Assembly (NCBI GenBank): GCA_028023455.1
Contig: JAQFVV010000001.1
Location: forward strand, 18,965,611-19,029,610
Source: Epiperipatus broadwayi
Taxonomy: Eukaryota; Onychophora; Udeonychophora; Euonychophora; Peripatidae
DNA: 64,000 bases
Direction of reading: 5' to 3'
The notes under the pieces were generated by a model that saw only the letters and a program-made list of their open reading frames with translations, did no database searches and was not told the origin of the DNA. Positions within the stretch are counted from its first letter, which is position 1, and every line of letters starts with the position of its first letter. Positions 1 to 12,150 of the stretch are shown here, piece by piece. The position numbers and the translations under genes were made by a program.

Positions 1-1545
1 CTATTTATAATGTGTAAATATGTGTCAAATTGAGAACCGAGTATAGAAAAAAATACAAATATCAGTCTTTAATTTAAAATCATATGTTTAACAAATTTAT
101 TTACAATTAACATAATTTAGGCAATGAGATTATAACAAAGATAAATAATTTGTTTAGATAAACATTCTTTGATTATTGCAGTTAATATCATTAATCAACT
201 CCCTGTTTCCTTTCAAAGAATAGTCATACAATATCAATACTAACACGCACAAAAAATTTAAAATTATAATTTGATATTTTTGTTTACACTTGCTTGCTAA
301 TTTAATTTTCATCAAAATCGTAATTCCTCATCTCCAATCAGTTTATTAATGAGCTCATATCAATAACATGGTGGTGGTATGGAATTCCTCTTTCTATTAT
401 AGTTTGTCTCTACAAAGATAGGAAAGGATCACACACACTAGAGATTATTAATCATATATAAAAAACAAATAAATAGATAGTGTAATAATTAGTAATAACA
501 AACAAAAACAAATAACAGTGTCACCAATCAGGTGTTAGTATTTAATGTATAAGAGGGTAAAATCTTACCTCTCTCCAGGTGATGATTAGATTTATTCACA
601 AGCAAGTTCATGCCAGCACCTATATTTTATTTCAATTTACAATAAAGCTTATAATGCTTATCTCTTCTCTAACATATTAATAGTTTACACCCCCCTTCAA
701 TCTGTAATAAACGACAGAAATAAATGAAAATGTATACATCAAGTAAATTTAAAAATATGATATCAACCTAAATATCAAATATGAATCCATACAGAAAGTG
801 TCTTAAAAAGATTATAACTGGTTTTATTAATCCATTTCATGTTTCAGATGGTGGGGCTTGAATGTTCTAGAACATTCATTATTGTTTCTCTTCATTTTCT
901 CTTCATATAACCTGCTTTGAAATGTTGAATTTTCAGCTTCACATCTAAATAGTAAAGTTGATGTTATTCACAGCATAGATGAATAAATACTAGGTCAAAT
1001 TAAATTTTATTTTGGCAGTTACAGTTCCATGGGTGATGTCTTTCTTCTACTGATGTAACTTCACACTTAAAAAAGCATGGTTATATGTATTTCTATAACT
1101 GTAGTTAATAAAAGTTTTTGAGTGAAATAAAAAGCAAGATATTTGCTGTTGATAATCTCAAGTTAGAATTGATATACTCTTCAGCTTAAACTTGGGAATG
1201 CTCTTGAAATATTAAATAGGCTATTTTTGAGATTTTTAATTTAGAATCCTTGAATTATCTGGGTTTAAACTGTATGTTGTTTAATTTAACTTTATTCAAG
1301 AGTCCTATGAGCTATTTTTGTTGAATGCTTTTATTTTGATGGCAGCACTTTTTCTGTTCAAACTGCAGGTTCAATTTTTCCACTCAAACGAAGTACATCT
1401 TAGTTAGCCAATGAGAGTTTTTGACCTGATTTTTAAGATGATCATTTGTTTATATCTTTTAATAATTACCAAAACAAGGTAGATTGATTTGGACATGAAT
1501 TTGGTGTTTACAAGCAGCAGGTCTGTGTTCATGCATTTGATTAAT
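1..1545. other. A+T-rich stretch, no gene seen
   Basis: No reading frame of convincing length or family resemblance is visible on either strand. Short runs of stop codons occur in all frames. If the otopetrin gene on the minus strand continues past exon 8363-8203, this could be intron or 3' flank, but I could not find another otopetrin exon here. Confidence 0.5.
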
Positions 1546-1546
1546 T

Positions 1547-1609
1547 ATTTACATCATTTGTTATAATTTATATATATATATATATATATATATAACAAAT
1601 GATGTAAAT
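1547..1609. repeat. (TA)n hairpin with unique 19-bp arms
   Basis: The arm TTTACATCATTTGTTATA at 1548-1565 is matched exactly by its reverse complement at 1591-1608, with one more pair outside. A pure (TA)n run lies between them. The whole unit is a perfect cruciform candidate. The non-repeat arms show that this is more than a simple dinucleotide tract. Confidence 0.8.
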
Positions 1610-1612
1610 TAT

Positions 1613-1616
1613 ATCT

Positions 1617-1652
<36 letters not shown>

Positions 1653-1656
1653 AGAT
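1613..1656. repeat. Second adjacent (TA)n hairpin
   Basis: ATCTATCA at 1613-1620 and TGATAGAT at 1649-1656 flank a second pure (TA)n run. It lies only a few bases from the first hairpin, so two independent foldbacks stand side by side. Confidence 0.7.
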
Positions 1657-1659
1657 TAA

Positions 1660-2289
1660 TGACAATAAAATATTTGTCTATTATTTCTTTCCTTTAAATA
1701 TTTCTTTTCTTGCTTGTGTTTAAATCTAATCATCCTTTTCCTGTATTGTTGTAATATGTGTGAATTAGCAACAACTGACAAAAGGTTTTTAACAAAGGTA
1801 AATGTTAGTGTCTAAGTTTATAGTTTAGAATAAGTAATGTGTCTGCCATATGTTTATTAAATGTTTTAAAAAAATTTAACGTTTAATTATGGAACAATTA
1901 ATTATTTTTTAGTTATAGTGTTTGTGAACATTCAATCTCTCTATACTAAGTTTCATTGATTTGCATTCTCATTATACATATAGCTTGACTTTTATTGTGT
2001 GTAGATAATGTTGCTGTTAGGTAAGAGTGTTTTTAATGGTTTTTGAGAAGTATAAGACCACATTTTCCAATATTATATGTTAAAATTATTACTATTTTAT
2101 TCAAACATATAAATGAAGATAATAGAAAAATTATCTTAAGAGATCTTAGTTCACATTTTGATATAAGTAGATCTTTAAAATTAAATCAAGCCATCTATTT
2201 TTTTTTTGTTTGCCCAAAGTGGAATAAAACTAAACCAACCCTAAAGAAATAAGTATATTTTGTTTGATATTATAGTATAAATCTAACTT
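1660..2289. other. A+T-rich stretch, no gene seen
   Basis: A 69-codon open frame at 2043-2252 has no recognisable motif and is biased to A+T-rich codons, as chance frames are here. I do not call it a gene. Confidence 0.45.
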
Positions 2290-4010
2290 GACCTTATTAA
2301 CCTAAATAGAATTGGATAAATGATAATTAACTGGTTGGCATGAGGTTATAACATAAAGAAAAAAGGTAGTGGTTGGATACTACTAGAGAAAAAGAAATAT
2401 TCCAGGATGTTTGGAGATATATGTGGAGAAAAGTCCTTTATGATACATATTAAAAAGCATAGAAAATTTTTTTTAAAATGGGACCAATAAAGAAAAATGA
2501 AATTAGAAAAGATGAAAATGAGAGAAAGAACAAGTAGAATACACCCAAAACCTGATAAAGTGTAATGGAAAGAAGACAGATCTAAGCTGTCATTTAGAGA
2601 ACCACAAATAATTATAAGAAGAGATGAGTACTTAGAAAACATGAGAAAATATGCTCCAGAGATTTAATGTGCAAAGAATAAAACAAAAGCAGCATTTACT
2701 AAAAAAATTAGAACAAAATTATTAAGAAATGAAGCCAAGTCAGTAACAAATAAAACAAATTCAAAATTCACTGGAAAAATTACAACAAAATTATCAAAAA
2801 ATGAAGCAAGGTCAGCAAGAAATGAATCCAGAATTTTAGAAAATATTAATAAAGTATGGGTGAAAAAGGGAAAAATTAAAAATAATAAAATGATAGCAAT
2901 AAAGTTTTCTCAATTTACAGGCCCCATTGAAGAACAGACACAAGACAATAAAAACATAATTAATGTCAAAGATAATACCAAAATGAAAACATTTGGAGAA
3001 GGAAAATTTGATAAAAACAAATGAATCCATCCAGAGTGATGAGGAAAATAATTACAAAAGTGTAAAGATGAGACTTTTATATTATCAGTTAAAGATTCAG
3101 ATGAGAGCAATGATTATTGTAACCTTAATAAATAAAGTGCAGAAATGGATTGTAAAACTATTCACAAAAGAATAAAGAAAGATAGAATCTCCACAAACTG
3201 GTTAGGTAGATAAATCCCAATTGGAGAAAAGGTGGGATAAGACAATGCCATACATGTAGATGAGTATGCTGAAGTATTGTTTAGAGAATTCTTTGGAAAA
3301 GTTTATTTGAAAAAAATATTGGTGTGGAATGGAATGATGAAGAGAGGATCATACCAGACACAGCTGAATTTTAGTGTTATACAATCTTATAATGTGATGA
3401 AGTAAGATAATTTGGAGAATGATGTAAAGAAATATTGTCTCAGCAAGAAGTGAAAAATATTGTAAAAGTCAGTAGTGAGTTAATGAGAAGAAAGATTTTG
3501 CAAGTAGTGATCCAGAGTAAATGAAATAGAGAATGAAAATTTGCTGCTAATGAAAAAGATTGCTGTTAAAGCAGAACACAAAAATTTGAATAAAAGTGAA
3601 GATTCCAAGAATGAAAAAAAAAATTGTTAGAATGTAGAACAAAGAAGATTAGTATCATAAAAATTGTAAAAAAAAAAAAAAAAAAAAACAGAAAAAAAAT
3701 AAGCCGTCAAAAGAATCTAAAAAAAGAAACAAATCCTGTAAATGTTTACCAAAGAAAGAATGGAAAAATGAAACCAACATCTAAAGGCAAGGCTGAAATT
3801 AATTGCAGGGCATGGTAGGGGGAAGTTAATAAACATACTACCCTACCATCCTAAAAAGATAGTAAAACAACGTTCTTATAAATCTGTTTCCAAATGATAA
3901 TGAAGAGGAGGTGAAACTTTTTGACAGCCTGGCAAAAAAAGGATTGAAAACAAGGAGTGGTAATGATATGTGGAAATCTGTTATTTGTTAAGTACATCTA
4001 AAATAAAAGT
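2290..4010 (+). pseudogene. Decayed coding-like stretch, possibly LINE N-terminal half
   Basis: This block is purine-rich on the plus strand, unlike its surroundings, and holds a chain of short open frames broken by many stops and shifts. Around 2400-2470 one frame reads a piece resembling a C-x-C...H-x3-H finger (ICGEKSFMIHIKKH). Lysine- and glutamate-rich pieces follow, and near 3905-4000 there is a piece containing DSLAKKGLKTRSGNDMW. The layout of an N-terminal finger followed by a basic linker is known from several LINE families, but no reverse-transcriptase motif is present to confirm it. It could equally be a worn cellular gene or transposase. Poly(A) runs at 3667-3688 add slippage-prone sequence. 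The family is not identified. Confidence 0.3.
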
Positions 4011-6489
4011 ATAAATGAATAATCAAGTAAATGATTTAGAGTTTTAAAAAAAATATATTATATATTAATAATAAAATTTCATTTTTTTACTCTATCAGGG
4101 GGGATTTAAAATGGAAATACCTATTTCAATCTTAGTTAAGTGATTTACAATAGGATAATAATTTAAAGTTCCAACATTCGATTGCATATTAATGAAATAA
4201 TAGTTTAGTAAATATCATATAATAGATTACATTTTAAGTTTAGCATAAATAGACAAATACACACATTACATATAGAAAATTTCATGTGTATTAAATAAAA
4301 GTATTCTTATTTTAAAATTTAAATAAAAAATTATTTAAGTTGAATAAAAATGCTTTTCATTTAATTTTTAGACAGGAAATTAAAAAAAAGTTTTATTTTA
4401 TAAATTTAATTCTTTATTGAGAAAAAGATTTATTTAAACACAGATTTTAATTAACAAGATTCAAATAAAAAGAAAGGAACTTCAAGATATTAAATTAAGG
4501 TTTTTTTTACATAAAATAAATTGAAATCAGAGGTAAAAATTTATACCATATTATTCTGTTATCAAAATTAATTACTCTGAAAATGATCTGTTATTTTGAA
4601 TTTATTCCTTCAAATTTTAATTTGATTACAAATATAAGTGTTTTTACAATAAGCCTGTTTTAATTACAAGACTAAAAAAAAATTTAAAAAAATTAGTAAA
4701 AATAGCAAGCAACAGAAATCAGCTCATTTTGTGTTCTCTTTTTCATATGTTTGGTTAATGCATTATCATGCTGATCACCAATAGAGAACTTACCTTCCAA
4801 TTAATATGGAACTAACAGACAAATATTGATCATGTACCATAAAAATTTTCCATGCATTGTTAGTTTACATTTATGAACTACTTCCTAGATATATAATACC
4901 AGTTTACTGGAGTGCTTTTGGTAACTAAAATAAATAAATTAAGTCAACTATGTGCCAACCATATAAAACTTACAATTATTAATGATGTGCATTGCAAATA
5001 CATGGAAAATTTATTATGACCCAATAAATAGTTCAAAACAGTTGAACAAGTAACCATGGGTTTTTTAAAAAATCAACCCAGGAAAACAGTGAATTCTGTA
5101 AAACCAATGTCAACTAGCAATTTCATATAGAGCTCCTGTAAAACAAAAACAAAGAGGAAAAATTGTCATCTATAAAATAAATAATTTATTATTGCTCATG
5201 AACTACTGGATAAAAACTGATATTCATATATGTGATTATGATAAAATGCTTGATTGGAATCTACACTATTGTCACCTGCTATATAAAATTCAAATGCAAT
5301 ATATACATGTGTGCATATACCAGATTTAGCTTTAATTTACCAACTAAATAATTTAGTACCTAAATAATTGAGATTATTAATTCACTATTGGAACTTGGGT
5401 CTATGATGGCATTTATAAAAATATTTTAAATGTCATATAAGTGCATATACATGTTAAGGCATAGAATTAATACCCATTGAGATAATTTAATAAATAGATT
5501 AAATAATGTTATATTATTCTGGTTAGGTATGGAATACAATAACTCAAAATCATTTTATTATGTGTTTTAATATGAATTTTTAATAAATTTTATTTTATTT
5601 ATTTAGTAGATCTTTTTTATTAGTTATTGTTATTTGTACTATCATCTGTGTTGGCTAATTGGATGTTCTAAGGAATCTATGAATCACCATGATCTAGGGA
5701 ACATAATTAACTTACTAGTAATGTCTGAGGGCTTTATAGAAGTCTATGGTTTAATGTTCTCACCAGTAAATTATAAAACCTTTTTATATAATTGTCAGTG
5801 ACAAAACTCCTAATGAAGATGGATGATTTGATGAACAAAAATTTTAGATAGTAAATTTACTGGTGCCTTCTGGTGATAATGTTGGCCATACCTGCCAGTC
5901 TCAGTTAATTATTACACTATCTAATAATAAATATTTGTGTCATACAAAGAAATAATCAAGCAGATGTCAATTTCTCTGCATTTTCTTACCACATGACTTT
6001 TACGACAAAGAGTGATAATTATTGTGATCAGTCATAATATCTTGTGAAGCAGTGAGATATTATAAATATGTATATATAACTATACATAAACTTTAGAAAA
6101 TTGCAAAATTACATTACACCATAAGTTTGTAGACAATTAATAAATAATTTGCAATAAGCATATATATATATCTTAAAGTTAGTTTATTATATTACTATTA
6201 TGATTCTAATATATTAATGAAGGTAACAAAAAATTGTATGGGTCCTCATATTCTTTTTGACATAATTACATCTTTCAAGTTAAATAAAACCATCTATTTT
6301 TTTTCAATAACTATATATTTTTGCTATGCTTATGTGAGGCACATTAGAAATTTAATATTTTGTTAGTATATACCTTATTCTGAATGAGTTTGGCTAAAAA
6401 ATATTGAGTTTTGTAAATACATATACCATAATTAGATGGTGTAGTTGTTTTGTTTGTTTGTTTGTTTTTTTTTGCAAATAATGTTTTAA
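4011..6489. other. A+T-rich stretch, one weak inverted repeat
   Basis: No gene was seen. A short inverted repeat has its clearest arms at 5761-5775 and 5850-5867, with the core CACCAGTAAATT and its complement, and weaker pairing outside. This could be the remains of a small foldback element. The rest is low-complexity A+T sequence. Confidence 0.45.
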
Positions 6490-7215
6490 AGCTGCAGGAA
6501 ATGTTGTGGGAGTTATCAGATGAAAGTATAACTAAAGATAAGTGTTAAAAAGACTAAAGTAATGTTCAATGGATTTTCTCAAAATATGAAAATAAAGATT
6601 GATTATGATGAGTTAGAAGAAGTTAACAGCTACAAATACCTTGGTCAGATTATTAACACAGATGGAAACATAATGGATGAAATTAATCATAGAATTAAAC
6701 TTATTTGGAATGATTTTGGTAGAAATAACTTGATATTAAAAGGAAATATACCTATATGTTTGAAAAGGAAAGTTTTAATAAATGTGCTTTACCAGTTCTT
6801 ACTTATGGACCTGAGACTTGGACACTTAATAGAAGAGCAATACAGAGACTTCAAACCACTCAAAGAAGTATGGAGAAATGCATGTTAGGAGTAACAAGAA
6901 GAGATCGAAAATGCAATATATGGCAAAAAAAACAAACAGGTGTTACTGACCTCATTGAAAAAATTAAAAGACTGAAGTGGAGTTGGGCTGGTCATATTGC
7001 TGCTAGAAGAGATGGTAATATATGGGAAATTGAAATCTTAAACTGGATTTCAAGAGATTGTAAAAGATTCAGAAAGAGACCATATGTGAGATGAATGGAT
7101 GAAATAAGAAAGTGTGCAGGGGTGATGTGGAGACGAGAAGCTAAAGATCGGAGGTGGATTGAACTTGGAGAGACCATCCTGCAATGGACTGATAATGGTT
7201 GATGATACCACAACT
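6490..7215 (+). mobile_element. 5'-truncated RTE-type LINE, C-terminal end
   Basis: Only the last quarter of a non-LTR retrotransposon ORF2 remains. The first part (6562 onward) reads NSYKYLGQIINTDGN and KRKVLI. The frame then shifts near 6770 and continues as LPVLTYGPETWTLNRRAIQR, GVTDLIEKIKRLKWSWAGHI and so on to a stop at 7200-7202. These blocks are characteristic of the C-terminus of RTE/BovB-like LINEs: YLG, the TYG.ETW box, the LQTTQRSMEKCMLG segment and the WAGH box. An in-frame TGA at 7092-7094 replaces what is normally a tryptophan. The endonuclease and most of the reverse transcriptase are absent, as expected for 5' truncation. One frameshift and one nonsense change make it dead. 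RTE clade membership comes from recall of the family, without an alignment. Confidence 0.85.
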
Positions 7216-8202
7216 TATTATCGTTCCTTTTTTTAAACATTAACATATTTATTATTTATGTATTTATTAATATAACTATATTTGTTAAGAACATATGCTT
7301 ATAAGGTGATCATATAGTATTCTAAAAGTTTTGTTCAAAAAGTCTATTATTATAATAATAATTATTATTATAACATTATTATATTATGAATATAATGTTT
7401 TCTGTTTTGTGAACATTTCAAAAAACCATCTCTCACTTTTGTTTTAAATTTAAGTGGTTGTTTTTTTAATTATAATTTTCAAAGAGAGTTTTGTATATTT
7501 TTTATCATTAACACTTACAATCCTTTCTTTTAATAAAATTAAATATATACATACTGTAATTATTTAGTAATTAAAATTATAACATATACGCTTTCTGACA
7601 AGTGAACCCTATATAATTATTCAAATAAGAAAGAAAAACGAATGAATATATTGAAAATCAGCGTCATTTAATAAGAAACGGCTAACAACTAGAAATTCAT
7701 TACAGCAGGCCACATTCTGTTTATCAATTTTTATTTAAAGTTTACATTATAAAAGCAAAATATATTATTATTATTTAATACTTTGAAAAATTCTTATTTA
7801 ATTTCAAATAATGAGATTTGTTTTGAAAGCTCAGTTGATTTCCTTTGTTGTTTTTTTTTGTTTGTTTTTCATAAGAATACAAAATATTTAAATTTTTTGT
7901 CATTTATAGATCTTTTTTTTTTTCTAATATTGAAAAAATATTCACCAAAATAATTTTTTGATTTTAAATATATATATAAAAAGACAGAAAAATATATATA
8001 TATGCAAATATAATTGTATATATATGAATGTACTTTATTATTGAGTAAAGTGCTTATTAATATTCTTGAATAAATTATACTTATTCAAGAGAATTTATAT
8101 TTAGTTCTTATTTCTATTATTTTTAATAACTGATTTTATTTTTAAAATATTTTATATACATTTACTGGCATGATTTTTAATTACATTAGAATAAAAACGT
8201 AC
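7216..8202. other. A+T-rich stretch next to otopetrin exon
   Basis: This is probably the start of the intron that follows the otopetrin exon on the minus strand, because a consensus donor (GTACGT on the minus strand) lies at 8202-8197. No next exon could be recognised. Confidence 0.5.
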
Positions 8203-8363
8203 CTTCGAATTCATAAAAATAAAATATAGTTGAATAAATGTAAAGACCATATGCGTTACAGGTGTGAAAGCATGCAAAAGATCATAGCATTTTGATTTAG
8301 GGTCAAGTTCAAAAAACATTCCAAATTCCAAACAAGAGTAAATCATGCTTCCGATTCCAAAAG
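8203..8363 (-). CDS. Otopetrin-family proton channel, internal exon
   Basis: Otopetrins are multi-pass plasma-membrane proton channels. This 161-bp exon encodes a segment beginning FGIGSMIYSCLEFGMFFE, continuing with LDPKSKCYDLL and ending FTFIQLYFIFMNSK. The EFG.FFE stretch, the hydrophobic helix around T-x-H-M-V-F-T-F and the closing Q-x-YFIF-x-NSK are, from memory of the family, hallmark segments of invertebrate otopetrins. The acceptor on the minus strand is a pyrimidine-rich run ending CTTTAG (AG at 8365-8364), and the donor is AAG/GTACGT (GT at 8202-8201). The exon enters with two bases of a split codon and ends on a codon boundary. The preceding exon at 18514-18295 ends with one base, so the split codon becomes GCT (Ala) and the joined protein reads LRMGAVAFGIG, which suits the family. 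The frame is uninterrupted, so the gene is probably functional. The rest of the gene was not found. Confidence 0.88.
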
Positions 8364-9858
8364 CTAAAGATAAAAATAACAATAATAATACATTATGACT
8401 AGGAACACATGTGAGTATAAATATCAAATATAAGTTACTTTTAATAAAACTGCTACTAAATTTTTCTTAATATGTAAGTATATTTATCAATAATTTTGAT
8501 AAATAATCTTACTTTTCTCAGCCATACTAAAAACTCTTGGTTTGATTTCATTGAAATAAATGTAATGTAATATTATTTCTGTTTCTGATATAAAAAGACT
8601 AAATTCTGTTTTATTTTCATAGTTTTTATTATTCCAAAATTTCAATTTCATTATATGCATACCAAATTGAATATATACGTCAGTGCTTTTCATAATGAAA
8701 ATAAAAAACTGTACATGCATAAATAATATATATATATAATAAATACATTTTCAAATTAAATGAAAGACAAGCATAAATGTTTTCTTTTTCCAAGTGTCCT
8801 CAATATAACTGCCACTTTATCAGAATGCTTATAAGTATAAATAGATTCTTTGTACTTACTGTCTCAGATATTAAATAAATAAGCTTTCTGACAAATGATT
8901 TAATTCAAAATCAAATTTAACTTTATGTTAGATGTAAACAAAGTTTCGCTTAATAAATCTTCTAATAATAAACACACGGTAAGAACGGTTTCTTTTCATT
9001 TTAAAAATCTTATGATTAATTAAAAATAAATCAAATATCTAATTTTTAATAAATATAGAACTTTCAAATTAAATACAAGTGGCATTTAACTTGTCAGAAT
9101 TTTTATATGTATATGTGAAAATGTAAATACAAATAATGATGCTTTCATGAAAATGAACTTTTATATAGCAAATTGCAATATTCTGTGGATAGATTTAAAT
9201 CTGTATTTGCTGAACATTCAGTTATTTGACAGTGTTTTTATTTTTACTTGTGGAAAACGATTTGAAAAAAAAATCAGAGTTTTAATTTATAAATATGACT
9301 GACAACTTATTACATAAAGAATATAATTGTGTTAAATTGAACATTTGCATTTGTTTTTAAATTTTAACTGTTAAATGTTACTCAGGACTTAGCTACTTTT
9401 TTATATTGAAATATTGAATAATGTAGAGTTTATTCCAGAGATTTTTGTTTCATATATACATACCAACTATTAGTTATGTTATATAAATACTAAGCTGATT
9501 AGTTAGATGATAATGTATTCATAGCTCACTCTATAAGTAGCTTGCATTAGCATGTGAAACAAAAGTCATTACATGAAAACCAAAGTTCATCCTGATGAGC
9601 TTTTATGAAAACACATAAATGAGTTATGATATATATATATAAGTTAAAACGAAGATTTGCACGGGTTAAATATATAAAATACATATTTTGCGGGTTCATC
9701 CGTGTTAAAAACTTTTAATATCAATATACTGACATTTCGACTTGGTCACACAAGCCATCCACAGAGTTATAAAAAGGTAGAAAGACGGTTGTAGAGGCGC
9801 TACAATCACTGGTTTGAATAAAACATTAAAAATCCCACCAATAGCAAAAATGTTAAAT

Positions 9859-10206
9859 TTAAGAATGTTTTTTAAAGAAATCTTTCCAAATAGGAGGAAG
9901 TTTGCACGTATCATCTCGCTTATTGATACAATCTGGCCTTTTAAGTATCTCAATGGCTTCTCTGATTTTGCATTGGTAGAGATTATCACATCTGGATATG
10001 ATCCTGGTACTAGAAAAATCTATTTTATGACCTGAATCTATAGTATGGAGTGAGAGTGCTGATGATGATGAGTGTTGTTTAACTGCATTAGCATGCTCAT
10101 CTCTCCTAACACTGATGCGACGATTACTCATACCTATGTAAGAAGCTTTACAATTTTTACATGAGATTTGATAGACACCCCTCTTGAATCTCATGGTGTC
10201 TATCAA
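9859..10206 (-). pseudogene. GIY-YIG endonuclease domain, left copy
   Basis: This is the C-terminal endonuclease of a Penelope-like retroelement, cut off from its reverse transcriptase. The fragment shows GVYQISC (the GIY position), then CKNCKASYIG (a CxxC pair followed by the YIG position), the arginine-rich RRISVRRDEH helix with its conserved R and H, and the REAIEIL segment that supplies the catalytic glutamate position. It ends WKDFFKKHS and stop. All domain landmarks are intact. It differs from the right-hand copy at one residue (RPD here, RQD there). The upstream reading continues for a few residues (MRFKR) across the spacer, so this copy is slightly longer at its 5' end than its partner. 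Confidence 0.85.
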
Positions 10207-10515
10207 ATCTCATGTAAAAATTGTAAAGCTTCTTACATAGGTATGAGTAATCGTCGCATCAGTGTTAGGAGAGATGAGCATGCTAATGCAGTTAAACAAC
10301 ACTCATCATCATCAGCACTCTCACTCCATACTATAGATTCAGGTCATAAAATAGATTTTTCTAGTACCAGGATCATATCCAGATGTGATAATCTCTACCA
10401 ATGCAAAATCAGAGAAGCCATTGAGATACTTAAAAGGCAAGATTGTATCAATAAGCGAGATGATACGTGCAAACTTCCTCCTATTTGGAAAGATTTCTTT
10501 AAAAAACATTCTTAA
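10195..10515 (+). pseudogene. GIY-YIG endonuclease domain, right copy
   Basis: This is the mirror copy of the 9859-10206 domain, reading outward on the plus strand. Homology starts at GVYQISC, directly after the spacer. A longer open frame can be read back to an ATG at 10168, but those codons lie in the other arm and spacer and are not family sequence. GIY, YIG, the R/H helix and the glutamate segment are all intact. Without the reverse transcriptase it cannot retrotranspose by itself. Confidence 0.85.
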
Positions 10516-11744
10516 ATTTAACATTTTTGCTATTGGTGGGATTTTTAATGTTTTATTCAAACCAGTGATTGTAGCGCCTCTACAACCATCTTTCTACCTT
10601 TTTATAACTCTGTGGATGGCTTGTGTGACCAAGTCGAAATGTCAGTATATTGATATTAAAAGTTTTTAACACGGATGAACCCGCAAAATATGTATTTTAT
10701 ATATATAAGTGATCGACTTTTGAAATAATGTATGATTATATGGTATTATAAAATACTTCAAATGTTAGGCATATTCTGTATATAATGATCTTGTCTTTAT
10801 TTAGAAATCTCAGTAAAATTATTTTAAATTAACATTGAGAGTATATAAAAATAGAAATAAACATATTTTAATAATTATTTGTCCAGTAGTAAAACAATAA
10901 TAAAAATTAATTTGAGGAGACTATCGTTCTTCTAATAGTATACATCTTAATAAAATTCCCTCTCCAGAATGGTTTTTTGGCAAAATCTATATTAAGTATA
11001 ATATAATTATTTTTGTTTCAAACCATTTTGCAAAATATTTTACTTTTATTGAAGATATTTCAAATGTCCATTAAATGGACAATTTTTATTTATAAATTTT
11101 ATTAATCTTTCCATATAAATTGGTCTTTCCTTATGTTCCAGATAGAATGTTTCATTTCTCATAATAATCTTTGAGGATATGCAATTGGATATAAAACAGC
11201 TTGTCAACTTTTAGAATGGATGGGTTAAGCAGCATGGTGTAAATTGTGATATTATGAAAAAAAATATTTTATTTGTGCAGACTCCATATAGAAATAATCA
11301 AGGATTTTTGTTTCATTTCAACAAAAAATAGTTCATTATTGCCTATTATCATTGTATTATTTTTTTGATAGCCAACATAAATTACATCTTATGACTATTA
11401 CAATTCACATTGGCAAGCATGTTTTGATATAAAAATTCAAGCCAATATTCTGAATTTTTTAAATGAAATGGAATTTCCTTCTTGATGTAAGAGATATAAC
11501 AAACTAATAACAGCTTCTAAACGGTCTAAATACCTCAAGAATATGGAAAGGAATTCGTTCCTGATTACACTATAACTAATAGTGCAATTTATAAGTAGCA
11601 TTTGTCTACAAAAATCTCATTTTTGTTCCTTATTATAATAAAAATCCATGGAAATATTTAATTCAACATATGCATTGAACCGGAGACTTTCTCCACTTTA
11701 AAAATCAACCATTCTAAAGTCAAAACTAAAATATATATCTATAA

Positions 11745-12150
11745 AGCTATTCTTTATCTCTTGCTAGATATTAATTAAAATTTTAACCAGGTCTATTCTT
11801 TATCTTCTCTCTTTCTTTTTTAAATACCACTTTTAATAAATTAAAAAATAAATCTCTGCTTTAAAATAGATTAAAACAAAACAAAAAATTATCTCAATCA
11901 AATTTCCTTCAAAACAAAATATTTTTTTATGATTTCCATTTGTAATCAATTACATGTGTTATGGAAATCATAAAAATATTTTGTTTTGAAAAAATTTTGA
12001 TTAATTTTTTTTTTGTTTTGTTTTAATCTATTTTTAAAGCAGAGATTTATTTTCTAATTTATTAACAGTGGTATTTAAAAAAAAAAGAGAGAAGACAAAG
12101 AATAGACCTGGTTAAAATTTTGATTAAGATTTAGTGAGAGATAAAGAATA
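11745..12150. repeat. Long inverted repeat, arms about 190 bp
   Basis: The left arm, 11745-11939, begins AGCTATTCTTTATCTC. The right arm, 11961-12150, ends GAGATAAAGAATAGC. The innermost pair is GATTTCCAT/ATGGAAATC around a 21-base loop. The arms match with scattered changes and small indels, mostly in homopolymer runs. It lies inside the otopetrin intron. No coding sequence is visible, and the source family is unknown. Confidence 0.85.

Larger units (their letters stand above)
9670..10704. mobile_element. Near-perfect palindrome of Penelope-like element 3' halves
   Basis: Two 510-bp copies of the same Penelope-like 3' end sit head to head. The arms are 9670-10179 (minus-strand copy) and 10195-10704 (plus-strand copy), with a spacer of only 15 bp and an axis at 10187. 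Position p pairs with 20374-p throughout, with no indel. I found only two mismatches, 9786/10588 and 9935/10439. Each copy holds the GIY-YIG endonuclease domain, its stop and a 3' tail, but no reverse transcriptase. The two 5'-truncated ends therefore meet at the centre and both 3' ends point outward. TATATATAAG-like sequence occurs just outside both ends (near 9632-9643 and 10699-10709) and could be a short target-site duplication, though it is low-complexity. The flanks differ from each other, which argues against a simple read-foldback artefact. Confidence 0.92.

Noticed and set aside
1-8150. Downstream otopetrin exons expected on the minus strand
   Set aside because: I scanned for the later conserved helices and found no convincing match. 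They may lie beyond the window start.
10600-10660. Hammerhead-ribozyme-like text (GACCAAGTCGAAATGTC) in the Penelope 3' tail
   Set aside because: Penelope-like elements can carry hammerhead motifs and a GAAA with short flanking stems is present, but the CUGAUGA core is missing and I could not pair the three helices.
9705-10669. Four other open frames antisense to the GIY-YIG domains (for example the 94- and 73-codon ones)
   Set aside because: They are exact shadows of the palindrome arms on opposite strands. Only the GIY-YIG frame shows family motifs.
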